From: Candidatus Poribacteria bacterium
GTDB taxonomy: Bacteria > Abyssobacteria > SURF-5
NCBI GenBank assembly: GCA_016215705.1
Contig: JACRIR010000019.1
Span: 1-14,403 of the forward strand
DNA: 14,403 nucleotides
Reading direction: 5' to 3'
Shown here: positions 1 to 5,836 of the stretch, piece by piece
Layout of the letters: each line of letters opens with the position of its first letter
Position numbering within the stretch: position 1 is the first letter of the stretch
The notes under the pieces: model-generated
The model's database searches: none
What the model saw: the letters and a program-made list of their open reading frames with translations, nothing else
What the model was told of the DNA's origin: nothing
Translations under genes and position numbers: made by a program

Positions 1-141
1 AAACTTCTTTATCTCCGCATATCCCTTGTGCGACAAACACTTCGTTATCGCCGAGGTCAGCGTCGTCTTCCCATGATCCACGTGACCTATCGTGCCTACG
101 TTCACATGCGGCTTCGTCCGCTCAAATTTCTGCTTGGCCAT
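1..141 (-). CDS. tuf: Elongation factor Tu, N-terminal 47 codons (runs off the window)
   Basis: The reverse strand encodes a protein beginning [20 protein letters not shown], followed by the G1 loop GHVDHGKTT at residues 19-27. This is the canonical start of EF-Tu, the GTPase that delivers aminoacyl-tRNA to the ribosome in the cytoplasm. The ATG is at 141-139 and is preceded by a GAGGAGG ribosome-binding site six bases upstream. Only the first part of the G domain is present; the gene continues beyond base 1. It lies 135 bp downstream of tRNA-Thr(GGT) on the same strand and ends a tRNA-tuf transcription unit whose promoter is at 730-758. The 135-bp leader shows only weak GC-rich hairpins. Identification is essentially certain from the G1 motif and N-terminus. 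Confidence 0.97.
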   Translation of the reverse strand, partial: MAKQKFERTKPHVNVGTIGHVDHGKTTLTSAITKCLSHKGYAEIKKF

Positions 142-276
142 CAGTGCCTCCTCGTTCTTGGGCGAATCCTCACGCAGGCCCCCGGGCGGGCCGTGAAGGC
201 TTGCCGGCACATACTTTCTTATTCGCGGCCCTTACTTTGAGTCTCCGTGCGGGCCGGACTCTTCGTTTTCAGATAG

Positions 277-349
277 AGCCCACGACCGGAATCGAACCGG
301 TGACCACGTGCTTACCATGCACGTGCTCTACCGACTGAGCTACGTGGGC
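277..349 (-). tRNA. tRNA-Thr (anticodon GGT)
   Basis: A complete cloverleaf can be folded on the reverse strand. The acceptor stem is GCCCACG/CGTGGGC, the D stem GCTC/GAGC, and the anticodon stem CGTGC/GCACG around loop ATGGTAA, giving anticodon GGT. The T stem is ACCGG/CCGGT with loop TTCGATT. The discriminator base is T and no CCA is encoded. It is the last tRNA before tuf, matching the position of thrT in the E. coli thrU-tyrU-glyT-thrT-tufB operon. Confidence 0.96.
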
Positions 350-359
350 ATACGCAACG

Positions 360-399
360 CTTATTTGGGACACCATGCGGCATGGTGTCCCCGAATAAG
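360..399. repeat. Palindromic repeat, copy 1 (inside the tRNA operon)
   Basis: The arms GGGACACCATGC (367-378) and GCATGGTGTCCC (380-391) are exact inverse complements around a single G. Outer bases CTTATT and AATAAG also pair, with one bulge and one mismatch. The same element recurs at 2568-2604 and 3768-3814. It lies between tRNA-Gly and tRNA-Thr(GGT), so it should form a stable hairpin in the polycistronic tRNA precursor. No T-run follows on either strand, so it does not look like an intrinsic terminator. It resembles REP-type palindromes mobilised by IS200-like (RAYT) transposases; that link is an inference, since no such gene is in the window. Confidence 0.85.
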
Positions 400-420
400 T
401 GCCGCGGAATTCTTCTTTGG

Positions 421-493
421 AGCGGGAAACGGGATTTGAACCCGCGACCCTCAGCTTGGAAGGCTGACGCTCTACCATCTGAGCTATTCCCGC
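421..493 (-). tRNA. tRNA-Gly (anticodon TCC)
   Basis: The reverse strand folds as a full tRNA. The acceptor stem is GCGGGAA/TTCCCGC, the D arm GCTC-AGATGGTA-GAGC, and the anticodon stem TCAGC/GCTGA around CTTCCAA, giving anticodon TCC. The T arm is GCGGG-TTCAAAT-CCCGT. The discriminator is T and CCA is not encoded. It occupies the glyT position of the conserved tRNA-tuf operon. Confidence 0.96.
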
Positions 494-518
494 ACACAGA
501 TACTGCATCTTAACGCTG

Positions 519-600
519 TGGGGAGAGGAGGATTCGAACCTCCGTAGGCAACGCCAACAGATTTACAGTCTGCCCCCTTTAGCCACTTGGGTATCTCCCC
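519..600 (-). tRNA. tRNA-Tyr (anticodon GTA)
   Basis: The reverse strand shows an acceptor stem GGGGAGA/TCTCCCC, a D arm CCC...GGG, and an anticodon stem GCAGA/TCTGT around CTGTAAA, giving GTA. A long variable arm, as expected for a bacterial class II tRNA-Tyr, is followed by T arm GGAGG-TTCGAAT-CCTCC. The discriminator is A. It is third in order from tuf, as tyrU is in E. coli. Confidence 0.96.
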
Positions 601-635
601 AATCAGGTATGCCCGGGGATATCTCGATTGGCTGG

Positions 636-707
636 AGCTGGCGAAGGGAATCGAACCCCCAACCAGCCGCTTACAAGGCGGCTGCTCTACCTTTGAGCTA
701 CGCCAGC
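636..707 (-). tRNA. tRNA-Thr (anticodon TGT)
   Basis: The reverse strand folds with acceptor stem GCTGGCG/CGCCAGC, D arm GCTC-AAAGGTA-GAGC, and anticodon stem GCCGC/GCGGC around CTTGTAA, giving anticodon TGT. The T stem GGGGG/CCCTT uses two G-T pairs. The discriminator is T. It is the promoter-proximal tRNA of the operon, equivalent to thrU, and its 5' end lies about 16 bases after the predicted transcription start. Confidence 0.96.
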
Positions 708-729
708 ATAGCCGACCCACAGACGAGAA

Positions 730-758
730 ATGTTAGCAGTTTAAGGGCGAAAAGTCAA
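730..758 (-). promoter_or_regulatory. Sigma-70 promoter of the tRNA-tuf operon
   Basis: Read on the reverse strand, TTGACT (758-753) and TAACAT (735-730) are separated by exactly 17 bp. Transcription should start near 723, just ahead of tRNA-Thr(TGT) at 707. A strong promoter here fits the stable-RNA and tuf output of this operon. The assignment rests on sequence match and position. Confidence 0.85.
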
Positions 759-987
759 GAGAGAATCCTATCGACAACCGCGAAGCTGCCGATTTGTTCG
801 CAAATTCAGGAGACAAACAAACCCAAAACTTCGTCCATGCGAAATGGCGTTTCTAAGTGCCTGCCCAAACGTCAATTGTCGGGCACATGAATATGTTTCT
901 TTTCGCCATTGAGCTTTCTAAAAAGTTTAACAGAAACCGAGTCGGTTGTCAAGACACTTCGCTCCCGTGCAAGAATCTGCTAAGTGC
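759..987. other. Divergent intergenic spacer, no gene seen
   Basis: This lies between the leftward tRNA-tuf promoter and the rightward promoter of the GGDEF gene. No supported ORF is present: the rightward ORF over 609-890 begins antisense to a tRNA. There are short possible pairings, AATGGCG (842-848) with CGCCATT (904-910), and TGCC/GGCA arms around 860-886. I do not consider them enough to call an RNA gene. Confidence 0.5.
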
Positions 988-1016
988 TTGACATGCTTGA
1001 GAATATGTGCTATGGT
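988..1016 (+). promoter_or_regulatory. Sigma-70 promoter of the receiver-GGDEF gene
   Basis: TTGACA (988-993) and TATGGT (1011-1016) are 17 bp apart. The -35 is perfect consensus. Transcription would begin near 1023, giving a leader of about 70 nt before the ATG at 1094. This also shows that the longer reading frame from 1007 cannot be the true start, since that codon lies in the promoter. Confidence 0.8.
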
Positions 1017-1093
1017 TTCTTAATTTGTATCACCGGCTGGTCGTCTGTTCCGCTGTTCCGCATTACGCCGTCAATATCTCGAGGGGAAAACAT

Positions 1094-2053
1094 ATGCCGG
1101 AAACCCAATCCCAGGAACGCCCGATTGTGTTGGTCGTCGACGACGAAGAAATCATGCAGAACCTGATGCGCGATATTCTCGAAGCATCCGATTATGCCGT
1201 TGACATTGCCGGCGACGGGGAACAAGCGCTCGAAAAACTGAGATCGAAGAACTTCGCCCTCGTATTTACGGACATCAGAATGCCCAAGATGGATGGGATG
1301 GAGCTTCTCAGACGGGCAAGAAGCCTGAAGCCTGACCTCGATATTATCATGATGACCGGATTTGCCACTGTCAACGTGGCGGTCGAGGCCATGAAGCTGG
1401 GCGCATTGGATTTCATTACGAAGCCATTCAATCTCGACCACATAAGGCTGGTCGCCGGCCGTTCAATTGAGCGCCGGGTGTTGAAGAAGCAGGCCGAGGA
1501 AGGGGAGTACTACAAGAGGCTTTCGCTGACCGACGGTTTGACCGAGCTTTTTAATCACAGGTATTTTCATCAACTGCTAAAGACTGAGTTAAGCCGCTCG
1601 GAACGAAACAATCGTCAATTTTCCCTGCTCATGATAGACGTGGACAACTTCAAGACTTACAACGATACCCTGGGGCATACCGCAGGCGACGAAGCGCTTA
1701 AGTTTCTGGCGTGGCTTCTCAGACACCATGCCCGCGCCTCCGATATGGTGTGCCGTTACGGAGGAGAGGAGTTTGCAGTAATATTGCCCGAGACGAACAA
1801 GGCCGAAGGAAAGATTGCGGGCGAGCGCTTTCGGCGGATTATCGAGGAGACAGTGTTCGAGAATCAGGAGATCATGCCCAACAAGAATTTCACCATCAGT
1901 GTCGGCCTCGCTTCTTATCCCGATGATACTCAATCGGCCGAGGAACTCGTGAAGAGAGCCGATGATGCTCTCTATCAGGCGAAAAGAGGGGGAAGAAACA
2001 GGGTAGCAAGCTGGGGACTCGAGATGAGCAAGAACACGGCTGAAGCACGGTGA
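1094..2053 (+). CDS. Response regulator with GGDEF output domain (diguanylate cyclase)
   Basis: This is a 319-residue cytoplasmic two-domain protein. Residues 10-125 form a CheY-like receiver with acidic pair D16-D17, phosphoacceptor D60 (TDIRMP), T88 and K110 (TKPF). A short charged linker (about 123-142) leads to a GGDEF domain opening with LTDGLTELFNHRYF. It contains GGEEF at residues 223-227, the active-site signature for making cyclic di-GMP from two GTP, and the upstream RxxD (RASD, 214-217) of the product-inhibition I-site. The layout matches PleD/WspR-like enzymes activated by phosphorylation-driven dimerisation. The start is the ATG at 1094, preceded by GAGGGG. No histidine kinase is adjacent, so its partner is unknown. 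It converges on moaB with a single base between the stop codons. Confidence 0.93.
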   Translation: MPETQSQERPIVLVVDDEEIMQNLMRDILEASDYAVDIAGDGEQALEKLRSKNFALVFTDIRMPKMDGMELLRRARSLKPDLDIIMMTGFATVNVAVEAMKLGALDFITKPFNLDHIRLVAGRSIERRVLKKQAEEGEYYKRLSLTDGLTELFNHRYFHQLLKTELSRSERNNRQFSLLMIDVDNFKTYNDTLGHTAGDEALKFLAWLLRHHARASDMVCRYGGEEFAVILPETNKAEGKIAGERFRRIIEETVFENQEIMPNKNFTISVGLASYPDDTQSAEELVKRADDALYQAKRGGRNRVASWGLEMSKNTAEAR

Positions 2054-2054
2054 C

Positions 2055-2543
2055 TCAAGGAGTGCGGCCGCATTCACCTCCTTCGCCTCGGAGGAGCTCG
2101 AGGGCGTGCGGGATGGCGGGCTTGATGAAAGAGAGACACTCCCGGACAGCCTTGGGGCTGCCGGGCAGATTGACAATGAGCGCGCATCCCAGCGTGCCTG
2201 CGACTGCGCGTGAAAGCATTGCCGTCGGAGCGACCTCGACGCTCTTGAGCCGCATGACTTCGGTGATGCCGGGAAGCTCTTTCTGAATAACTGCGCGCGT
2301 AGCTTCGGGCGTGACATCCCTCGGGGCTATGCCGGTGCCACCGGTAGTAAGCACCAGGTCCGCATTCTGCGCCATTCTCCTGAGAGCGGATTCTATCTGA
2401 GGCCGTTCGTCAGGAACAATCTCATAGGCGGCAACTCTGCCTCCCATTCCTTCCACGATCTCGCGTATTGCTGCGCCGCTTTTGTCTTCGCGTTCGCCAC
2501 GGGACCCTTTGTCGCTCACAGTAAGTATTGCCACTCGCATCAT
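2055..2543 (-). CDS. moaB: MogA/MoaB-family molybdenum cofactor biosynthesis protein
   Basis: A 162-residue protein with one MoCF-binding fold. It begins MMRVAILTVSDKGSRG, has TTGGTGIAPRDVTPEAT in the middle and NLPGSPKAV near the end. These are the conserved molybdopterin-binding loops of the MogA/MoaB family. Family members bind molybdopterin, and MogA-type enzymes adenylate it before metal insertion. I cannot tell the MogA from the MoaB subtype, so the symbol is provisional. The frame stays open five codons further (to 2558), but AGAGG at 2553-2549 sits at ideal spacing for the ATG at 2543. It is the last gene of the leftward tup-moa run, 134 bp after the MOSC gene; two repeats fill that gap. 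Confidence 0.9.
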   Translation of the reverse strand: MMRVAILTVSDKGSRGEREDKSGAAIREIVEGMGGRVAAYEIVPDERPQIESALRRMAQNADLVLTTGGTGIAPRDVTPEATRAVIQKELPGITEVMRLKSVEVAPTAMLSRAVAGTLGCALIVNLPGSPKAVRECLSFIKPAIPHALELLRGEGGECGRTP

Positions 2544-2567
2544 TGAATCCTCTCGCAAGCATGAATT

Positions 2568-2604
2568 TATTCGGGGACACCATGCGGCATGGTGTCCCCG
2601 AATA
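2568..2604. repeat. Palindromic repeat, copy 2
   Basis: Arms 2568-2585 and 2587-2604 are perfect 18-bp inverse complements around a single G, with core GGGGACACCATGC. The outer arm ends TATTC and GAATA differ from copy 3, yet remain paired. It lies between the MOSC gene and moaB, just upstream of the moaB ribosome-binding site. No T-run follows. Confidence 0.9.
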
Positions 2605-2641
2605 GACGCACATTTCCATTCCGCTCAAAATTCCGCATTTG

Positions 2642-2668
2642 TATGGGCGAACACACGGTTCGCCCATA
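2642..2668. repeat. Short perfect inverted repeat (11-bp arms)
   Basis: TATGGGCGAAC at 2642-2652 and GTTCGCCCATA at 2658-2668 pair perfectly around a 5-nt loop. It lies 9 bp downstream (in transcription) of the MOSC stop codon and could act as a transcript-stabilising hairpin. There is no clear T-tract on the reverse strand, so an intrinsic terminator is not well supported. Confidence 0.7.
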
Positions 2669-2677
2669 TAAGAATGA

Positions 2678-3130
2678 CTATTCCGAAACCCCCTTTTCCT
2701 CGACAACGATCTCGTCGCACTTCTTGATTGTTCCGCCGCGAAGCACACGCGCAAATATGCCCTCGCGCGGCATCACGCAATCGCCTGCAGCATAGTAAAT
2801 GGCGCACCTGTCGTGGCATTCTTTCCCGATTTGAGTGACCTCGAGAAGGATTTCGCCGATCCGGAGCCTTGTTCCGATCGGCATTTCATAGAGGACGAGC
2901 CCGCGGGTCGTAATGTTTTCAGCGAAGTCTCCGTAGCTTACGTCGAGTCCTTTCTCGCGCATTTTCTCGATGCTTTCCTCAGCGAGCAGGCTCACCTGGC
3001 GATGCCACGCGCCTGCATGCGCGTCGCCCTCGATCCCATGTTCGACGCATAAGGTCGCCGATTCGATGGGGGTCTTGCGCATACCCTTTTCAGCACTGAT
3101 CGAGATGGAGACAACAACGCCTTTCTTCAT
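2678..3130 (-). CDS. MOSC-domain protein (molybdenum cofactor-related)
   Basis: A 150-residue single-domain protein matching stand-alone MOSC (Moco sulfurase C-terminal) proteins. It opens with GVVVSISIS and has VEHGIEGDAHAG at residues 29-40. Then come QVSLLAEE (45-52), GDFAENITTRG (67-77), and the cysteine region GKECHDRCAIY (102-112), followed by GIFARVLRGG. C105 is in the position of the conserved family cysteine thought to carry sulfur or bind the cofactor; C109 and C118 are nearby. MOSC proteins act on sulfur or cofactor delivery to molybdenum/tungsten enzymes. It sits between moaC and moaB on the same strand. The ATG is preceded by GGAGAA. The precise reaction is not known for this subgroup. 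Confidence 0.88.
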   Translation of the reverse strand: MKKGVVVSISISAEKGMRKTPIESATLCVEHGIEGDAHAGAWHRQVSLLAEESIEKMREKGLDVSYGDFAENITTRGLVLYEMPIGTRLRIGEILLEVTQIGKECHDRCAIYYAAGDCVMPREGIFARVLRGGTIKKCDEIVVEEKGVSE

Positions 3131-3153
3131 CTTATTGTCTTCTCCGTTATTCC

Positions 3154-3209
3154 GAGCTAAGCGAAGGATATCATTCTTTTCGTGAGATTCTTCGCTTCGC
3201 TCAGAATGA
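3154..3209. repeat. Imperfect inverted repeat in the moaC-MOSC spacer
   Basis: The stretch around 3154-3170 (GAGCTAAGCGAAGGAT) is the imperfect inverse complement of 3186-3202 (ATTCTTCGCTTCGCTC). An inner TCATTCT (3171-3177) pairs with AGAATGA (3203-3209) in an alternative register. Related sequences are familiar as dispersed intergenic repeats in environmental bacterial genomes. The spacer of 144 bp holds no gene. Confidence 0.55.
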
Positions 3210-3274
3210 CATTCACAAAACCAAGAATGCCATTAATAAAACTGCCCGTGGCAATGATCGGCAGCACGCTCTCC

Positions 3275-3751
3275 TCATTCACGATCCATCTTGTAATGTC
3301 CGCTTTTGCCGCCTGATTTTTCGAGCAGCCGGATGTCTGAGATAATCATTCCTTTTTCGGCCGACTTACACATGTCGTATATCGTCAATGCGGCTACCGC
3401 TGCGGCCGTGAGCGCCTCCATTTCGACGCCGGTCTTGGCGGTCACACGCGCCTCGGCAACGATCACTATTGAATTGCCCGAGGGCTGGAAATCTATTTTC
3501 ACATTCTCCAGGGGCAGCGGATGACAGAGAGGGATCAGCCCGGAGGTTTTCTTTGCCGCCATGATTCCAGCGAGGCGGGCCACTTCAAATACGTCACCTT
3601 TCCGGACTTTCTTGTCGAGGATGAGGCGGAGCGTCTCGGATTTTATGTGGACCGTAGCGCTTGCGCGAGCAATCCTGCGTGTCGGCTGCTTTTCGCCGAT
3701 GTCCACCATCCGCGACGCGCCCCGTTCGTCAAAATGTGATAGCTTTGCCAC
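3275..3751 (-). CDS. moaC: Cyclic pyranopterin monophosphate synthase
   Basis: A 158-residue protein, full length for MoaC. MoaC acts with the radical SAM enzyme MoaA to turn GTP into cyclic pyranopterin monophosphate, the first stage of molybdopterin synthesis. Family hallmarks are LSHFDERGASRMVDI at the start, KGDVFEVARLAGIMAAKKT (51-69), GLIPLCHPLPLENV (71-84) and TGVEMEALTAAAVAALTIYD (107-126) running into MCK. K51, D126 and K129 fall where the catalytic K51, D128 and K131 of the E. coli enzyme are expected. The start is GTG at 3751, with AGAGGA seven bases upstream. It follows tupC by 77 bp containing palindrome copy 3. MoaA is not in the window. Confidence 0.96.
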   Translation of the reverse strand: MAKLSHFDERGASRMVDIGEKQPTRRIARASATVHIKSETLRLILDKKVRKGDVFEVARLAGIMAAKKTSGLIPLCHPLPLENVKIDFQPSGNSIVIVAEARVTAKTGVEMEALTAAAVAALTIYDMCKSAEKGMIISDIRLLEKSGGKSGHYKMDRE

Positions 3752-3767
3752 AGCAAATCCTCTGTTT

Positions 3768-3814
3768 CCCTTAATTCGGGGACACCATGCCGCATGGTGT
3801 CCCCGAATTAAGGG
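3768..3814. repeat. Palindromic repeat, copy 3 (perfect 23-bp arms)
   Basis: Arms 3768-3790 and 3792-3814 are perfect inverse complements around a single C, with the same core as copies 1 and 2. This copy is the longest: the outer CCCTTAATT/AATTAAGGG bases differ from the other copies but stay paired. It fills most of the gap between tupC and moaC and lies just before the moaC ribosome-binding site. Confidence 0.92.
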
Positions 3815-3828
3815 TTTCGGCCAGTTGC

Positions 3829-4860
3829 TCAGATTATGCGGACGGCGCCACAGTCAAAAACGCAGAATATCTCTTCTCCGAGCTTCAACTGGAGTTCGGT
3901 CAAGACTTGCTCAGAAACGACGATGCTGAGTCTTACTCCGATATCCACCGTTACCCGGGCATATGACTCATGCAGCGTCATTCTGACAACTTTTCCCGCA
4001 TGGCAATTGAGAGTTCCGTTTTCGGGAGGACGTCGTGAAAGCATTATATCACGAGAGTCGATGGATATGTGCGCCGGCCCGGTCGCCTCCGAAATGACGT
4101 TGAAGCCGAGTGTTTCATTTACAAAAACCTTGGTCCTGCCGTCGCACTTCTCAAAAATTCCCTTGAATATGTTTTCGTAGGGGAGCGGCTCAATCCGGCC
4201 ATTGCTCAGAAAGATGATACGATGAGCCAGGGCGGAAGCCTGCCGGTAATTGTGCGTCGAGAAGATGATTGTCGTTTTCGCCTCAACGCGGAGGTGACGG
4301 ATCAGGGACTCAACGTCACGCGCGTATTTCTTGTCTATGCTTGCGGTAGGTTCGTCGAGCAAGAGCACTTCGGGCTCGAGGGCAAGAGCCCTTGCCAGGG
4401 CCACTCGTTGCTGCTGGCCGGAGGACAACGTCCGCGCGCTTCTTTTCTCAAAGCCGGCGAGCCCGACGGTTTCAAGAGCTTCAGAGGTCTTTGTCTTGAC
4501 GTCGTTGCGCGATTTTCTCCTGAGCTTCAGGCCGTATCCGATGTTATACGCCACCGTCCGGTTGAACAGAAAAGGAGGATGTGCGACCATGGTCACGCGC
4601 CTCATGAGGGCGGTTTGATTCATTGCTCCGTTCCACACGGGAATCGAATCAAACACTATTTCTCCCGAGGTCGGGCGTTCGACGAAGGCCAGCAGTCGAA
4701 GCAGGGTTGTTTTCCCCGAACCATTTGGTCCCACGAGAGCGCATGTTTCTCCCCGGGCGAAGTGAAGGCTCGGAATGTCCAATGCGAAATCGCCGTTGTA
4801 GGATTTCTTGATGCTGGTCAGCTTGTAGAATTCCGGAGGCATAGCGGCAGATTCGTTCAT
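3829..4860 (-). CDS. tupC: Tungstate/molybdate-type ABC transporter ATP-binding protein
   Basis: A 343-residue ABC ATPase that would energise oxyanion import with the adjacent permease. Visible motifs are Walker A GPNGSGKTT (44-52), signature LSSGQQQR (145-152), Walker B VLLLDEPT (165-172), D-loop TASID and switch H203 (STHN). Where the Q-loop glutamine is expected (VFQxPxLF) this protein reads VAHPPFLF, placing H94 there. The second residue of the usual SGG signature is serine. About 110 C-terminal residues after the ATPase core resemble the TOBE/MOP-like oxyanion-binding extension of ModC/TupC/WtpC. The ATG overlaps the permease stop in an ATGA, with GAGGGG upstream, so the two are translationally coupled. 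Tungstate rather than molybdate is inferred from the TupB-like partner. Sulfate or another anion is less likely. Confidence 0.85.
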   Translation of the reverse strand: MNESAAMPPEFYKLTSIKKSYNGDFALDIPSLHFARGETCALVGPNGSGKTTLLRLLAFVERPTSGEIVFDSIPVWNGAMNQTALMRRVTMVAHPPFLFNRTVAYNIGYGLKLRRKSRNDVKTKTSEALETVGLAGFEKRSARTLSSGQQQRVALARALALEPEVLLLDEPTASIDKKYARDVESLIRHLRVEAKTTIIFSTHNYRQASALAHRIIFLSNGRIEPLPYENIFKGIFEKCDGRTKVFVNETLGFNVISEATGPAHISIDSRDIMLSRRPPENGTLNCHAGKVVRMTLHESYARVTVDIGVRLSIVVSEQVLTELQLKLGEEIFCVFDCGAVRII

Positions 4861-5549
4861 ATTCCCCTCAAGCGGAAGCTCTGCACGACTGCGTTCACGG
4901 ATAGCGCGATGAGTAGCAGTATGATGCCGAGCGCCATTGCCAGAGAGAACTCTCCCTTTCCGGTCTCGAGAGCGATTGCGGTCGTCATTGTTCGCGTGTA
5001 CCCGTGAATGTTGCCGCCGAGAATCATCGCGGCTCCGACTTCGGCGATTACGCGACCGAAACCGGCTGCGATGGCGACGACTATCGAGTAACGGGCCTCG
5101 CTCAAGATGGCGGACGCTCTTTGCAGGGCGTTGGCGCCGAGCGTTCGAGCGGTCTCACCGACACGCGCGTCGATAGCTTTTGTCGCCGCGAGAGAAAGCG
5201 CGACAATGATCGGCGTTGCGAGAATGAACTGGCCTATTATCATTGCGGTCGGTGTGAACAGCAGGCCGTACGCCCCGAGCGGACCGCGCCTGGATATAAA
5301 CGAATAGATCGTTAGTCCAACGACGACCGTCGGTATTGCCATCGAGGTGTTGAGGGCAATTTCCATCTGATGCTTGCCTCTGAACCGGCTGACTGCGAGC
5401 GTGAACCCCAACGGGACGCCGACGATGCTCGCCAGCGCGGTGGATATGAGAGAGACCCGGAGTGAAGTCCAGACAATGACTGCAAGCTCGCGATCGAGAT
5501 GGATAATCAGCCGGAAGGCTTTTGTGAATGCTTCAAGAATATAGTTCAT
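4857..5549 (-). CDS. tupB: Tungstate-type ABC transporter permease
   Basis: A 230-residue inner-membrane permease with about five or six hydrophobic segments. TWTSLRVSLISTALAS-like sequence follows the N-terminal amphipathic part, then GVPLGFTLAVSRFRGK and NTSMAIPTVVVGLTIY. The ATPase-docking loop is ETARTLGANALQ, followed by IAAGFGRVIAEVGAAMILGGNI. The AEVGAAMILGGNI region and the size are typical of TupB-like tungstate permeases of the ModB/CysT fold. The ATG at 5549 has only a weak ribosome-binding site. It heads the leftward run tupB-tupC-moaC-MOSC-moaB. The binding protein TupA normally precedes it, but none is found in the 442 bp upstream. The nearest promoter is at 5837-5865. Confidence 0.88.
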   Translation of the reverse strand: MNYILEAFTKAFRLIIHLDRELAVIVWTSLRVSLISTALASIVGVPLGFTLAVSRFRGKHQMEIALNTSMAIPTVVVGLTIYSFISRRGPLGAYGLLFTPTAMIIGQFILATPIIVALSLAATKAIDARVGETARTLGANALQRASAILSEARYSIVVAIAAGFGRVIAEVGAAMILGGNIHGYTRTMTTAIALETGKGEFSLAMALGIILLLIALSVNAVVQSFRLRGI

Positions 5550-5566
5550 AGCCCGAGAACCGACCT

Positions 5567-5675
5567 TAAGCCACAGAGGGAGCCCAGAACACGGAGCTAG
5601 AGAAGCAGAAAATCTTGCTGTGGCCGACGAAGAGATTCTGTTTCAATCCGCAATCCGAAATCGAAAATCCGAAAT
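5567..5675. repeat. Composite simple-repeat tract upstream of tupB
   Basis: Positions 5644-5671 are built of near-heptamers (CAATCCG, CAATCCG, AAATCGA, AAATCCG), which on the reverse strand read as GGATTT-type units. Positions 5567-5600 (AAGCCACAGAGGGAGC...) resemble another common CACAGAG-type intergenic repeat. Together they separate the truncated ORF at 5687-5785 from tupB. No gene is supported within this tract. Confidence 0.6.
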
Positions 5676-5686
5676 AAAATAACCAG

Positions 5687-5785
5687 TCCCCATACCTCAT
5701 GGAACTGGCGTTCGGCCAACAATTTCTCCTTTCCGAGGATGGGGGGCGCGGACGTTTCCATCGTCGCCTGCCGTTCAACCCCCAT
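5687..5785 (-). pseudogene. Truncated ORF, possible N-terminus of a class I methyltransferase
   Basis: An ATG at 5785 has a GGAGG at 5800-5796 and a consensus promoter at 5865-5837. The frame reads MGVERQATMETSAPPILG, then KEKLLAERQFHEVWG, and after about 33 codons enters the heptamer repeat (translated RIFDFGLRIE) and stops at 5597. The LLAERQFHEVW segment resembles the opening of small SAM-dependent methyltransferases (LLAxRxFHDxWA), but this is from memory and very short. It looks like a gene start whose remainder has been deleted or replaced by repeat DNA. It could instead be a non-functional leader. Confidence 0.3.
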
Positions 5786-5836
5786 AGCCTTTTCGCCTCC
5801 GGCATTAGGCAGGTTGAATCGGAGAAATCTGAATCT

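Noticed and set aside
360-399. Palindromes read as intrinsic terminators
   Set aside because: None of the three copies is followed by a T-run on either strand, and all lie between genes that appear to be co-transcribed.
28-890. Several ORFs of 60-93 codons across the tRNA cluster on both strands
   Set aside because: They are translations of tRNA genes or of their antisense (for example WRRESNPQPAAYKAA), a well-known annotation artefact, and have no ribosome-binding sites.
1007-1093. 29-codon N-terminal extension of the receiver-GGDEF gene from ATG 1007
   Set aside because: The codon lies inside the promoter spacer (988-1016). The ATG at 1094 has GAGGGG upstream and begins directly before the receiver domain.
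1010-2317. Long reverse-strand ORFs at 1010-1441, 1192-1443 and 1589-2317
   Set aside because: They are antisense shadows of the GGDEF gene and an alternate frame of moaB; composition is unlike a protein family and no start signals are present.
4069-5007. 312-codon plus-strand ORF
   Set aside because: It lies wholly antisense to the tupC and tupB genes, which carry unambiguous ABC motifs; no recognisable domain and no ribosome-binding site.
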